A stretch of 64,000 bases of DNA from Phymorhynchus buccinoides (Eukaryota > Mollusca > Gastropoda > Neogastropoda > Raphitomidae), in assembly GCA_017654935.2 (NCBI GenBank), contig CM065693.1, positions 59,758,834 through 59,822,833 on the forward strand, written 5' to 3'. Shown in pieces: positions 12,505-25,124 of this stretch (within the stretch, counting starts at the first letter, position 1; every line of letters begins with the position of its first letter). The notes under the pieces were generated by a model. That model was not told the origin of the DNA. It saw only the letters and a program-made list of their open reading frames with translations, and made no database searches. The position numbers and the translations under genes are program-made.

Positions 12505-15446
12505 CCTGTGTATATTGGGACATACACACACACAGTACCATGTATATTGGGACATACACACACACACAGAGCCATGTATATTGGGACATACACACACACA
12601 CAGAGCCATGTATATTGGGACATACACACACACAGAACCATGTATATTGGGACACACACACACACACAGAGCCATGCATATTGGGACATACACACACACA
12701 CAGAGCCATGTATATTGGGACATACACACACACAGAACCATGTATATTGGGACATACACACACACACACAGAGCCATGTATATTGGGACATACACACACA
12801 CAGAGCCATGTATATTGGGACATACACACACACACAGAGCCATGTATATTGGGACATACACACACACAGAGAGCCATGTATATTGGGACATACACACACA
12901 CACACAGAGCCATGTATATTGGGACATACACACACACAGAGCCATGTATATTGGGACATACACACACACAGAGAGCCATGTATATTGGGACATACACACA
13001 CACACAGAGCCATGTATATTGGGACATACACACACACAGAGAGCCATGTATATTGGGACATACACACACACACAGAGCCATGTATATTGGGACATACACA
13101 CACACACAGAGCCATGTATATTGGGACATACACACACACACAGAACCATGTATATTGGGACATACACACACACACAGAGCCATGTATATTGGGACATACA
13201 CACACACACAGAGCCATGTATATTGGGACATACACACACACAGAGCCATGTATATTGGGACATACACACACACACAGAGCCATGTATATTGGGACATACA
13301 CACACACACAGAGCCATGTATATTGGGACATACACACACACACAGAGCCATGTATATTGGGACATACACACACACAGAGCCATGTATATTGGGACATACA
13401 CACACACACAGAGCCATGTATATTGGGACATACACACACACACAGAGCCATGTATATTGGGACATACACACACACAGAGAACCATGTATATTGGGACATA
13501 CACACACACACAGAGCCATGTATATTGGGACATACACACACACACAGAGCCATGTATATTGGGACATACACACACACACAGAGCCATGTATATTGGGACA
13601 TACACACACACACAGAGCCATGTATATTGGGACATACACACACACAGAGCCATGTATATTGGGACATACACACACACAGAGAGCCATGTATATTGGGACA
13701 TACACACACACACAGAGCCATGTATATTGGGACATACACACACACAGAGCCATGTATATTGGGACATACACACACACACAGAGCCATGTATATTGGGACA
13801 TACACACACACACAGAGCCATGTATATTGGGACATACACACACACACAGAGCCATGTATATTGGGACATACACACACACACAGAGCCATGTATATTGGGA
13901 CATACACACACACAGAGCCATGTATATTGGGACATACACACACACACAGAGCCATGTATATTGGGACATACACACACACAGAGCCATGTATATTGGGACA
14001 TACACACACACACAGAGCCATGTATATTGGGACATACACACACACACAGAGCCATGTATATTGGGACATACACACACACACACAGAGCCATGTATATTGG
14101 GACATACACACACACAGAGCCATGTATATTGGGACATACACACACACACAGAGCCATGTATATTGGGACATACACACACACACAGAGCCATGTATATTGG
14201 GACATACACACACACACAGAGCCATGTATATTGGGACATACACACACACAGAGCCATGTATATTGGGACATACACACACACACAGAGCCATGTATATTGT
14301 GACATACACACACACACAGAGCCATGTATATTGGGACATACACACACACAGAGCCATGTATATTGGGACATACACACACACACAGAGCCATGTATATTGG
14401 GACATACACACACACACAGAGCCATGTATATTGGGACATACACACACACACAGAGCCATGTATATTGGGACATACACACACACACAGAGCCATGTATATT
14501 GGGACATACACACACACACAGAGCCATGTATATTGGGACATACACACACACACAGAGCCATGTATATTGTGACATACACACACACACAGAGCCATGTATA
14601 TTGGGACATACACACACACACAGAGCCATGTATATTGTGACATACACACACACACAGAGCCATGTATATTGTGACATACACACACACACAGCCATGTATA
14701 TTGGGACATACACACACACAGAGCCATGTATATTGGGACATACACACACACACAGAGCCATGTATATTGGGACATACACACACACACCATGTATATTGGG
14801 ACATACACACACACAGAGCCATGTATATTGGGACATACACACACACACAGAGCCATGTATATTGGGACATACACACACACACAGAGCCATGTATATTGGG
14901 ACATACACACACACACAGAGCCATGTATATTGGGACATACACACACACACAGAGCCATGTATATTGGGACATACACACACACACACAGAGCCATGTATAT
15001 TGGGACATACACACACACACAGAGCCATGTATATTGGGACATACACACACACACAGAGCCATGTATATTGGGACATACACACACACACAGAGCCATGTAT
15101 ATTGGGACATACACACACACAGAGCCATGTATATTGGGACATACACACACACACAGAGCCATGTATATTGGGACATACACACACACAGAGCCATGTATAT
15201 TGGGACATACACACACACACAGAGCCATGTATATTGGGACATACACACACACACAGAGCCATGTATATTGGGACATACACACACACAGAGCCATGTATAT
15301 TGGGACATACACACACACACAGAGCCATGTATATTGGGACATACACACACACACAGAGCCATGTATATTGGGACATACACACACACACAGAGCCATGTAT
15401 ATTGGGACATACACACACACACAGAGCCATGTATATTGGGACATAT
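12505..15446. repeat. 34-bp CA-rich minisatellite, about 85 copies
   Basis: Units of 32-36 bases with GAGCCATGTATATTGGGACA followed by a variable CA run. Copies differ mainly in CA length. Very long open frames on both strands (up to 1105 codons) are translations of this array. The phrase GGGACATAC also occurs at the edge of the neighbouring 102-bp array (GGGGACATACGCC near 12437), so the array may have grown from that boundary. Confidence 0.95.
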
Positions 15447-15529
15447 GCTGGCATGTGAAGTGAAGACAGAGGAGCAAAGTGTAGACAGCACACATTTTGA
15501 AAACACACACACACATTGACACATACACA

Positions 15530-15640
15530 GACACACACTGACACACACACACACACACAAACACACACAGACTTACATGCGCTGTTTCCCCAGCAGACAG
15601 GGATGGAGGCAGGCAGCAGGGTACAGTGTGTAGAGCCTGT

Positions 15641-15676
<36 letters not shown>

Positions 15677-15779
15677 ACACACACACATACACAGACTTAC
15701 GTGCGCTGTTTCCCCAGCAGACAGGGATTGAGGGAGGCAGCAGGGTACAGTGTGTAGAGCCTGTCCACACACACACACA

Positions 15780-15820
<41 letters not shown>

Positions 15821-16297
15821 TTACGCGCGCTGTTTCCCCAGCAGACAGGGATGGAGGCAGGCAGCAGGGTACAGTGTGTAGAGCCTGTCCCACACACACA
15901 CACACACACACAAAGACACACACACAGACACACACACACACACACACACACACAGACTTACGCGCGCTGTTCCCTCAGCAGACAGGGATGGAGGGAGGCA
16001 GCAGGGTACAGTGTGTAGAGCCTGTCCACACACACACACACACACACAGACACACACACACACAGACTTACGCGCGCTGTTTCCTCAGCAGACAGGGATG
16101 GAGGGAGGCAGCAGGGTACAGTGTGTAGAGCCTGTCCACACACACACACACACACAGAGACACACACACACACACACACACACAGACTTACGCGCGCTGT
16201 TTCCTCAGCAGACAGGGATGGAGGGAGGCAGCAGGGTACAGTGTGTAGAGCCTGTCCACACACACACACACACACAGACACACACACACAGACTTAC
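15530..16297. repeat. e11 donor array, ~105-135 bp units
   Basis: About six copies. Each minus-strand unit contains the 3' end of exon e11 (GACAGGCTCTACACACTG through GGAAACAGCGCGC) followed by the donor GTAAGTCTGTGTG and a variable TG run. The array touches the real exon at 16298. Each copy carries some 65 nt of coding sequence ending in the same splice donor; left-hand copies have small changes (GCACGT for GCGCGC). Confidence 0.95.
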
Positions 16298-16497
16298 GCG
16301 CGCTGTTTCCCCAGCAGACAGGGATGGAGGGAGGCAGCAGGGTACAGTGTGTACAGCCTGTCCATGAAGTCCACCAGCACCAGGTCCTGGGGAGACAGGG
16401 TGGAGGCCCTCCTCAGCTGGTGGACCACATAGTGCTGCAGATCGCGGTCCACGCTGTACTGCGCCAACTGCCAGATGGTCCCGCACACATCCAGACC
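16298..16497 (-). CDS. SPG11: SPG11 exon e11
   Basis: 200-nt exon, phase 0 in and 2 out. The acceptor is TTGTATTACAG|GGTCTGG and the donor CAGCGCGC|GTAAGTC. It encodes GLDVCGTIWQLAQYSVDRDL and continues to DFMDRLYTLYPA. This follows human spatacsin GFDVKGQLLKICFYTTNKNI and the later DFVHQVEKLY, with the same spacing. Both edges of the exon are duplicated in the flanking arrays. Confidence 0.88.
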
Positions 16498-16870
16498 CTG
16501 TAATACAAGGTACAGACCACATAGCAGATGGTCCCACACATCCAGACCCTGTAATACAAGGTACAGACCACATAGCAGATGGCCCCACACATCCAGACCC
16601 TGTAATACAAGGTACAGACCCCACACATCCAGACCCTGTAATACAAGGTACAGATGGTCCCACACATCCAGACCCTGTAATACAAGGTACAGATGGTCCC
16701 ACACATCCAGACCCTGTAATACAAGGTACAGATGGCCCCACACATCCAGACCCTGTAATACAAGGTACAGACCACATAGCAGATGGTCCCACACATCCAG
16801 ACCCTGTAATACAAGGTACAGACCACATAGCAGATGGTCCCACACATCCAGACCCTGTAATACAATGTGT
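16498..16870. repeat. e11 acceptor array, ~35-60 bp units
   Basis: Eight or nine copies. Each minus-strand unit contains CTTGTATTACAG|GGTCTGG and the next bases of exon e11 (GATGTGTG), so each copy repeats the acceptor and the exon start. Units come in a short form and a long form with an extra GCTATGTGGTCTG segment. All are contiguous with the real exon. Confidence 0.95.
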
Positions 16871-17340
16871 AGAGTAGCCTCCCTTGTGTACTCTCGTACG
16901 ACATAATACGAGATCTTTGTATCTAGGTGACGACCAATGACTTAGTAAACAAACGGACACGCTAACTGTCTGGTCTGCTAGCCATCATGTTTTACACAGC
17001 GTCAGGAGTGGGTTCTAATCATCTTTTTACATGGCGCCCCCCTCTTTATGAGATTGTAAGTGTACGAAGTTCTTCATGGTGAAAATCAAAATGACGGAAT
17101 CCACGTCAAATCAGCCAAGGGGTCTGCAGAAACAGTTTACAGCCAATGTTCATGCTCCAGAGAAAATGTGCCTGGAAGGTAACCTCGCTCAAAACTGGAA
17201 ACGGTTCAAGAGACAATTCGAAAACTAATTGATTGCAAGCAGATTGTGCCTATGTAACATGTGCACAATGATAAGGATGCATAAAGAGGGGGGAGCATCC
17301 GTTTGACCTCTGTTATGTTAGTCTCTCTATTAGTCTATAT
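16871..17340. other. Intron sequence, no feature seen
   Basis: Single-copy DNA in the middle of the e10-e11 intron, between the two junction arrays. I see no gene or repeat. Confidence 0.6.
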
Positions 17341-17344
17341 GACA

Positions 17345-18021
17345 TTGATGGGAAATGATGGTCTGGGATAAGGTTAGTGTTGGAAGAAACACAGACAGAC
17401 AGACAGACAGACAAACAGACCCACCAGAAGGGAAATGATGGTCTGGGATAAGGTTGTGGGATGTTGGCGGGAAGGGTGGAGGGTGGTATGAAAGTGAGCG
17501 CGCAAGCGGGGCATGTGAAGTGTGAAAGAAACTTTTAGAGCATGTAATTACAATTTATTTTGTTCTTTTATAAATTGTTTGGTTTCTGTGTGTACATATG
17601 ACGTGTCCGCAGGAAAATTATCCTTGTTTTTATGAGGACAAAATAAAAGTTGAGTTGAGTTGAGTTGAGTTGAGTTGAGTTGAGTTGAGTTGAGTTGAGT
17701 TGAGTTGAGGGGTTAGTGTTGGAAGAAATACAGACAGACAGATCCACCAGATGGGAAATGATGGTCTGGGATAAGGTTAGTGTTGGAATAAACACAGACA
17801 CAAACAGACAGACAGACAGACAGACACAGACAGACAGACAGATCCACCAGATGGGAAATGATGGTCTGGGATAAGGTTAGTGTTGGAAGAAACACAGACA
17901 CAAACAGACAGACAGACAGACAGACACAGACAGACAGACAGATCCACCAGACGGGAAATGATGGTCTGGGATAAGGTTAGTGTTGGAAGAAACACAGACA
18001 CAGACAGACAGACAGACCCAC
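17345..18021. repeat. e10 donor array with CAGA and TTGAG runs
   Basis: Five or six copies. Each minus-strand unit contains CCATCATTTCCCATCTG followed by GTGGGT or GTGGAT and a GTCT run, reproducing the end of exon e10 and its donor. A pure TTGAG pentanucleotide run (17651-17708) interrupts it. The array abuts the real exon at 18022, where the coding version reads ATCATCATTTCCCATCTG. Confidence 0.92.
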
Positions 18022-18219
18022 CAGATGGGAAATGATGATCTGGGCGGAGGCCAGGTCCTGATGCTGGATGTGGGCCGCGGCCCTCTGTAGGCCAACCCTC
18101 ACCACCTCCCCCCACTGGCCCCTCCCCCTCCTCCCCTCCTCCCCGTCCTCTTCCTGCCCCATCAACTGCCACTGCAGGCCAGGCAGGTCATTGTGACCAC
18201 ACGCCTTCTGCACATCCTC
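18022..18219 (-). CDS. SPG11: SPG11 exon e10
   Basis: 198-nt exon, phase 0 at both ends. The acceptor is TGGTTTCAG|GAGGATGTG and the donor CCCATCTG|GTGGGT. The peptide starts EDVQKACGHNDLPGLQWQL, matching human EEVIASAILNNKIPEAQTF in position, and ends IQHQDLASAQIIISHL, matching KKNNIKEASELLKNM just before the GFDV segment of the next exon. A Gly/Arg/Glu-rich insert in the middle is not in human. Both edges are amplified in arrays. Confidence 0.85.
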
Positions 18220-19600
18220 CTGAAACCAGAGACAGAGACAGAGGGACAATGAACACGCCTTCTGCACGTCCTCCTGAACACAGAGACAGAGACAGAGGGA
18301 CAATGAACACGCCTTCAGCACGTCCTCCTGAACACAGAGACAGAGGGACAATGAACATGCCTTCAGCACGTCCTCCTGAACACAGAGACAGAGGGACAAT
18401 GAACATGCTGTCTGCACATCCTCCTGAAACCAGAGACAGAGACAGAGGGACAATGAACACGCCTTCAGCACGTCCTCCTGAACACAGAGACAGAGGGACA
18501 ATGAACATGCTGTCTGCACGTCCTCCTGAAACCAGAGACAGAGACAGAGGGACAATGAACACGCCTTCAGCACGTCCTCCTGAACACAGAGACAGAGGGA
18601 CAATGAACACGCCTTCTGCACGTCCTCCTGAACACAGAGACAGAGACAGAGGGACAATGAACACGCCTTCAGCACGTCCTCCTGAACACAGAGACAGAGG
18701 GACAATGAACATGCTGTCTGCACGTCCTCCTGAAACCAGAGACAGAGACAGAGGGACAATGAACACGCCTTCAGCACGTCCTCCTGAACACAGAGACAGA
18801 GGGACAATGAACATGCTGTCTGCACGTCCTCCTGAAACCAGAGACAGAGACAGAGGGACAATGAACACGCCTTCAGCACGTCCTCCTGAACACAGAGACA
18901 GAGGGACAATGAACATGCTGTCTGCACGTCCTCCTGAAACCAGAGACAGAGACAGAGGGACAATGAACACACATTCTGCACGTCCTCCTGAACACAGAGC
19001 CAGAGACAGAGGGACAATGAACACGCCTTCTACACGTCCTCCTGAACACAGACACAGAGACAGACAAACAATGAACACACCGTCTGCACATCCTTCTGAA
19101 CACAGAGACACAGACAGAGGGACAATGAACACGCCTTCAGCACGTCCTCCTGAACACAGACAGAGGGACAATGAACACGCCTTCAGCACGTCCTCCTGAA
19201 CACAGAGACAGAGACAGTGCGACAATGAACACGCCTTCAGCACGTCCTCCTGAACACAGAGACAGAGACAGAGGGACAATGAACACACCTTCTGCACGTC
19301 CTCCTGAACACAGAGACAGAGGGACAATGAACACGCCTTCTGCACGTCCTCCTGAACACAGAGACAGAGACAGAGGGACAATGAACACGCCTTCTGCACG
19401 TCCTCCTGAACACAGAGACAGAGACAGAGGGACAATGAACACGCCTTCTGCACGTCCTCCTGAACACAGAGACAGAGGGACAATGAACACGCCTTCTGCA
19501 CGTCCTCCTGAACACAGAGGGACAATGAACACGCCTTCTGACGTCCTCTTGAACACAGACAGAGAGGGACAATGAACACGCCTTCTGCATGTCCTCATGA
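18220..19600. repeat. e10 acceptor array, subfamily 1 (48/54 bp)
   Basis: About 27 units. On the minus strand each has TCTGTGTTCAG|GAGGACGTG followed by CAGAAGGCG, that is, the acceptor plus the first codons of exon e10 (EDVQKA). Units alternate between 48 and 54 bases by one GACAGA step. Both lengths are multiples of three, so open frames cross the array on both strands. Confidence 0.95.
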
Positions 19601-22600
19601 ACACAGAGGGACAATGAACACTTTACAGACCTTCTCCATGTCATCCTGAACACAGAGGGACAATGAACACTTTAAAGTCCTTCTCTACATCATCCTGAAC
19701 ACAGAGGGACAATGAACACTTCACAGACCTTCTCCACATCATCCTGAACACAGAGGGACAATGAACACTTTGCTTCTCATTCTCATCATCCTGAACACAG
19801 AGGGACAATGAACACTTCACAGACCTTCTCCATGTCCTCCTGAACACAGAGGGACAATGAACACTTCACAGACTTTCTCCACGTCCTCCTGAACACAGAG
19901 GGACAATGAACACTTCACAGACCTTCTCCATGTCCTCCTGAACACAGAGGGACAACGAACACTTCACAGACCTTCTCCATGTCAACCTGAACACAGAGGG
20001 ACAACGAACACTTCACAGACCTTCTCACATCATCCTGAACACAGAGGGACAACGAACACTTTACAGACCTTCTCCACGTCATCCTGAACACAGAGGGACA
20101 ACGAACACTTTACAGACCTTCTCCACATCATCCTGAACACAGAGGGACAACGAACACTTCACACATCATCCTGAACACAGAGGGACAATGAACACTTCAC
20201 ATACCTTCTCAACATCATCAACACAGAGAGACAACGAACACTTTACAGACCTTCACCACGTCCTCCTGAACACAGAGGGACAACAACACTTCACAGACCT
20301 TCTCCACATCATCCTGAACACAGAGGGACAACGAACACTTCACAGACCTTCTCTACATCATCCTGAACACAGAGGGACAATGAACACTTCACAGACCTTC
20401 TCCATGTCAACCTGAACACAGAGGGACAAGGAACGCTTTACAGACCTTCTCCACATCATCCTCAACACAGAGGGACAGCGAACACTTTACAAACCTTCTC
20501 CACGTCATCCTGAACACAGAGGGACAACGAACACTTCACAGACCTTCTCCATGTCCTCCTGAACACAGAGGGACAACGAACACTTCACAGACCTTCTACA
20601 CATCATCAACACAGAGGGACAACAAACACTTCACAGACCTTCTCCACATCATCCTGAACACAGAGGGACAACGAACACTTCACAGACCTTCTCAACATCA
20701 TCCTAAACACAGAGGGACAACGAACACTTTACAGACCTTCTCCACATCATCCTGAACACAGAGGGACAACGAACACTTCACAGACCTTCTCCACATCATC
20801 CTGAACACAGAGGGACAACGAACACTTCACAGACCTTCTCCACATCATCCTGAACACAGAGGGACAACGAACACTTCACAGACCTTCTCCACATCATCCT
20901 GAACACAGAGGGACAACGAACACTTTACAGACCTTCTCCACATCATCCTGAACACAGAGGGACAACGAACACTTCACAGACCTTCTCCACATCCTCCTGA
21001 ACACAGAGGGACAACGAACACTTCACAGACCTTCTCCACATCATCCTGAACACAGAGGGACAACGAACACTTCACAGACCTTCTCAACATCATCCTGAAC
21101 ACAGAGGGACAACGAACACTTCACAGACCTTCTCCACATCATCCTGAACACAGAGGGACAACGAACACTTCACAGACCTTCTCAACATCATCCTGAACAC
21201 AGAGGGACAACGAACACTTCACAGACCTTCTCCACATCATCCTGAACACAGAGGGACAACGAACACTTCACAGACCTTCTCCACATCATCCTGAACACAG
21301 AGGGACAATGAACACTTCACAGACCTTCTCCACGTCCTCCTGAACACAGAGGGACAACGAACACTTCACAGACCTTCTCAACATCATCAACACAGAGAGA
21401 CAACGAACACTTCACAGACCTTCTCCACATCATCCTGAACACAGAGGGACAACAAACACTTTACAGACCTTCTCCACATCATCCTGAACACAGAGGGACA
21501 ACGAACACTTCACAGACCTTCTCCACGTCCTCCTGAACACAGAGGGACAATGAACACTTTACAGACCTTCTCCATGTCAACCTGAACACAGAGGGACAAT
21601 GAACACTTTACAGACCTTCTCCACATCCTCCTGAACACAGAGGGACAACGAACACTTCACAGACCTTCTCAACATCATCCTGAACACAGAGGGACAACAA
21701 ACACTTCACAGACCTTCTCCATGTCATCCTGAACACAGAGGGACAATGAACACTTTACAGACCTTCTCCACGTCCTCCTGAACACAGAGGGACAACGAAC
21801 ACTTCACAGACCTTCTCCATGTCCTCCTGAACACAGAGGGACAACGAACACTTTACAGACCTTCTCCACATCATCCTGAACACAGAGGGACAATGAACAC
21901 TTCACAGACCTTCTCCACGTCCTCCTGAACACAGAGGGACAACGAACACTTCACAGACCTTCTCAACATCATCAACACAGAGAGACAACGAACACTTCAC
22001 AGACCTTCTCCACATCCTCCTGAACACAGAGGGACAACGAACACTTTACAGACCTTCTCCATGTCAACCTGAACACAGAGGGACAACGAACACTTCACAG
22101 ACCTTCTCCACATCATCCTGAACACAGAGGGACAACAAACACTTTACAGACCTTCTCCATGTCAACCTGAACACAGAGGGACAATGAACACTTCACAGAC
22201 CTTCTCCACATCATCCTGAACACAGAGGGACAACGAACACTTTACAGACCTTCTCCACATCATCCTGAACACAGAGGGACAACGAACACTTCACAGACCT
22301 TCTCCACATCATCCTGAACACAGAGGGACAACGAACACTTCACAGACCTTCTCAACATCATCCTGAACACAGAGGGACAACAAACACTTCACAGACCTTC
22401 TCCACATCATCCTGAACACAGAGGGACAATGAACACTTCACAGACCTTCTCCACGTCCTCCTGAACACAGAGGGACAATGAACACTTCACAGACCTTCTC
22501 CATGTCAACCTGAACACAGAGGGACAAGGAACACTTCACAGACCTTCTCCATGTCAACCTGAACACAGAGGGACGAGGGGAACACTTTACAGACCTTCTC

Positions 22601-22772
22601 CACGTCCTCCTGAACACAGAGGGACAACGAACACTTCACAGACCTTCTCAACATCATCAACACAGAGGAGACAACGAACACTTCACAGACCTTCTCAACA
22701 TCATCAACACAGAGGGACAACGAACACTTCACAGACCTTCTCAACATCCTCCTGAACACAGAGGGACAATGA
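19601..22772. repeat. e10 acceptor array, subfamily 2 (49 bp)
   Basis: About 65 units of about 49 bases. On the minus strand each has TCTGTGTTCAG|GATGATGTG followed by GAGAAGGTCTG. This is a diverged version of subfamily 1 with the same acceptor and exon-start layout (DDVEKV in place of EDVQKA). The 49-bp period breaks the frame, so long ORFs vanish. The array ends abruptly at about 22773, where the e9 donor array begins. Confidence 0.95.
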
Positions 22773-24370
22773 ACGTCCATGGACTTTCTTTCCCCCCCCC
22801 CCCCCCCCCCCCCAAACCTCAGTGGTACTTCCACCACCTCTGGCAGTGCAGTATCCACAGTATCCATGGTGTGCACACTGACATGGTCCATGGACTCTTT
22901 CTTACCCCCCCCCCCCCCCCCCCCACACACAACCTCTGGCAGTGTAGTATCCACAGTATCCATGCTGTCCACACTGATATAGTCCATGGACTCTTTCTTA
23001 CCCCCCCTACCTCAGTGTGCACCACCTCTGGCAGTGCAGTATCCACAGTATCCATGCTGTCCACAGCTGACATAGTCCATGGACTCTTTCTCCTCCCCCC
23101 CCCCACCTCAGTGTACTTCCACCACCTCTGGCAGTGCAGTATCCACAGTATCCATGGTCCCACACTGATATGGTCCATGGACTCTTTCTTACCCCCCCCC
23201 CCCCCCCCCCCCCCCACCTCAGTGCACACCACCTCTGGCAGTGCAGTATCCACAGTATCCATGCTGTCCACACTTTGTATAGTCCATGGACTCTTTCTTA
23301 CCCCCCTACCTCAGTGCACACCACCTCTGGCAGTGCAGTATCCACAGTATCCATGGTGTCCACACTGATATAGTCCATGGACTCTTTCTTACCCCCCCTA
23401 CCTCAGTGTGCACCACCTCTGGCAGTGCAGTATCCACAGTATCCATGGTGTGCACACTGACATAGTCCATGGACTCTTTCTTACCCCCCTACCTTAGTGT
23501 GCACCACCTCTGGCAGTGCAGTATCCACAGTATCCATGCTGTCCACACTGACATAGTCCATGGACTCTTTCTTCCCCCCCCCCCCCCCCCCCCCCCCCCC
23601 CGCCCTCAGTGTATTTCCACCACCTCTGTCAGTGCAGTATCCACAGTATCCATGGTGTGCACACTGACATAGTCCATGGACTCTTTCTTAAGGACCCCCC
23701 CCCCCCCCCCCCCCAACCTCAGTGCACACCACACCTCTGGCAGTGCAGTATCCACAGTATCCATGCTGTCCACACTGAAATAGTCCATGGACTCTTTTCT
23801 TACCCCCCTACCTCAGTGCACACCACCTCTGGCAGTGCAGTATCCACAGTATCCATGGTGTGCACACTGACATAGTCCATGGACTCTTTCTTACACCCCC
23901 CCCCCCCCCCCCCCCCCCCGCACCTCAGTGCACACCACCTCTGGCAGTGCAGTATCCACAGTATCCATGCTGTCCACACTGACATAGTCCATGGACTCTT
24001 TCTTACCCCCCTACCTCAGTGTGCACCACCTCTGGCAGTGCAGTATCCACAGTATCCATGGTGTGCACACTGACATAATCCATGGACTCTTTCTTACCCC
24101 CCCCCCCCCCCCCCAGTGCACACCACCTCTGGCAGTGCAGTATCCACAGTATCCATGGTGTCCACACTGACATAGTCCATGGACTCTTTCTTACCCCCCC
24201 TACCTCAGTGTGCACCACCTCTGGCAGTGCAGTATCCACAGTATCCATGGTGTCCACACTGACATAGTCCATGGACTCTTTCTTACCCCCCCTACCTTAG
24301 TGTGCACCACCTCTGGCAGTGCAGTATCCACAGTATCCATGCTGTCCACACTGACATAGTCCATGGACTC

Positions 24371-24412
<42 letters not shown>

Positions 24413-24918
24413 ACCCCCCCCCCCCCCCCCCCCCCACCCCCCCCCCTCTCCCCCCCCCCCCCCCCCCCTCAGTGTATTTCCACCACCTCTGGCAGTGCAG
24501 TATCCACAGTATCCATGGTGTGCACACTGACATAGTCCATGGACTCTTTCTTACCCCCCCTACCTCAGTGTGCACCACCTCTGGCAGTGCAGTATCCACA
24601 GTATCCATGGTGTCCACACTGACATAGTCCATGGACTCTTTCTTACCCCCCTACCTCAGTGTGCACCACCTCTGGCAGTGCAGTATCCACAGTATCCATG
24701 CTGTCCACACTGAAATAGTCCATGGACTCTTTCTTACCCCCCCTACCTCAGTGTGCACCACCTCTGGCAGTGCAGTATCCATGGTGTCCACTGATATGGT
24801 CCATGGACTCTTTCTTACCCCCCCTACCTCAGTGTGCACCACCTCTGGCAGTGCAGTATCCACAGTATCCATGCTGTCCACACTGACATAGTCCATGGAC
24901 TCTTTCTTACCCCCCTAC
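22773..24918. repeat. e9 donor array with poly-C tracts
   Basis: About 23 units of 80-130 bases. On the minus strand each carries GTCCATGGACTATGTCAGTG, GATACTGTGGATACTGC, then CTGAG|GTAGGGGGG|GTAAGAAA. This copies roughly 75 nt of the end of exon e9 and its donor region. The G-rich donor tract has expanded in many units into C runs of 10-40 bases on the plus strand, the longest near 24371-24470. Copy-to-copy changes include D/E and S/H swaps in translation. Confidence 0.93.
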
Positions 24919-25124
24919 CTCAGTGCCCCCCACCTCTGGCAGTGCAGTATCCACAGTATATCCATATCCATGCTGTCCACACTGACATAGTCCATGGAAT
25001 CTCTCTCAGCAGACTGACAGCTCACAGCACGCGGGCGAGTCGCTGCTCGCAAAGCTCGCTTCCGCTGACGCTCACGGTCTGCTGCCACAGCCTCCCTCAA
25101 CTCAGATATGTATCCCATCACCAC
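24919..25124 (-). CDS. SPG11: SPG11 exon e9, frame disturbed
   Basis: The acceptor is GTGTCCCAG|GTGGTGATGG at 25124, phase 0. The peptide VVMGYISELREAVAADRERQ matches human GVNILTSYINELRTF in position. The end used here is CACTGAG|GTAGGG at 24919, by analogy with the repeat copies. In this junction copy an 8-nt duplication (TATCCATA type, near 24958-24968) shifts the frame into a stop. Without it the exon would be 198 nt and phase 0, exactly what exon e10 needs. An upstream alternative donor is possible. Confidence 0.65.

Noticed and set aside
12386..15814. Very long open frames (up to 1105 codons) on both strands
   Set aside because: They consist only of CA/TG and 34-bp repeat translations (THTHRAMYIGTY and VCVCMSQYTW types), occur in several frames at once and start and stop at the array edges.
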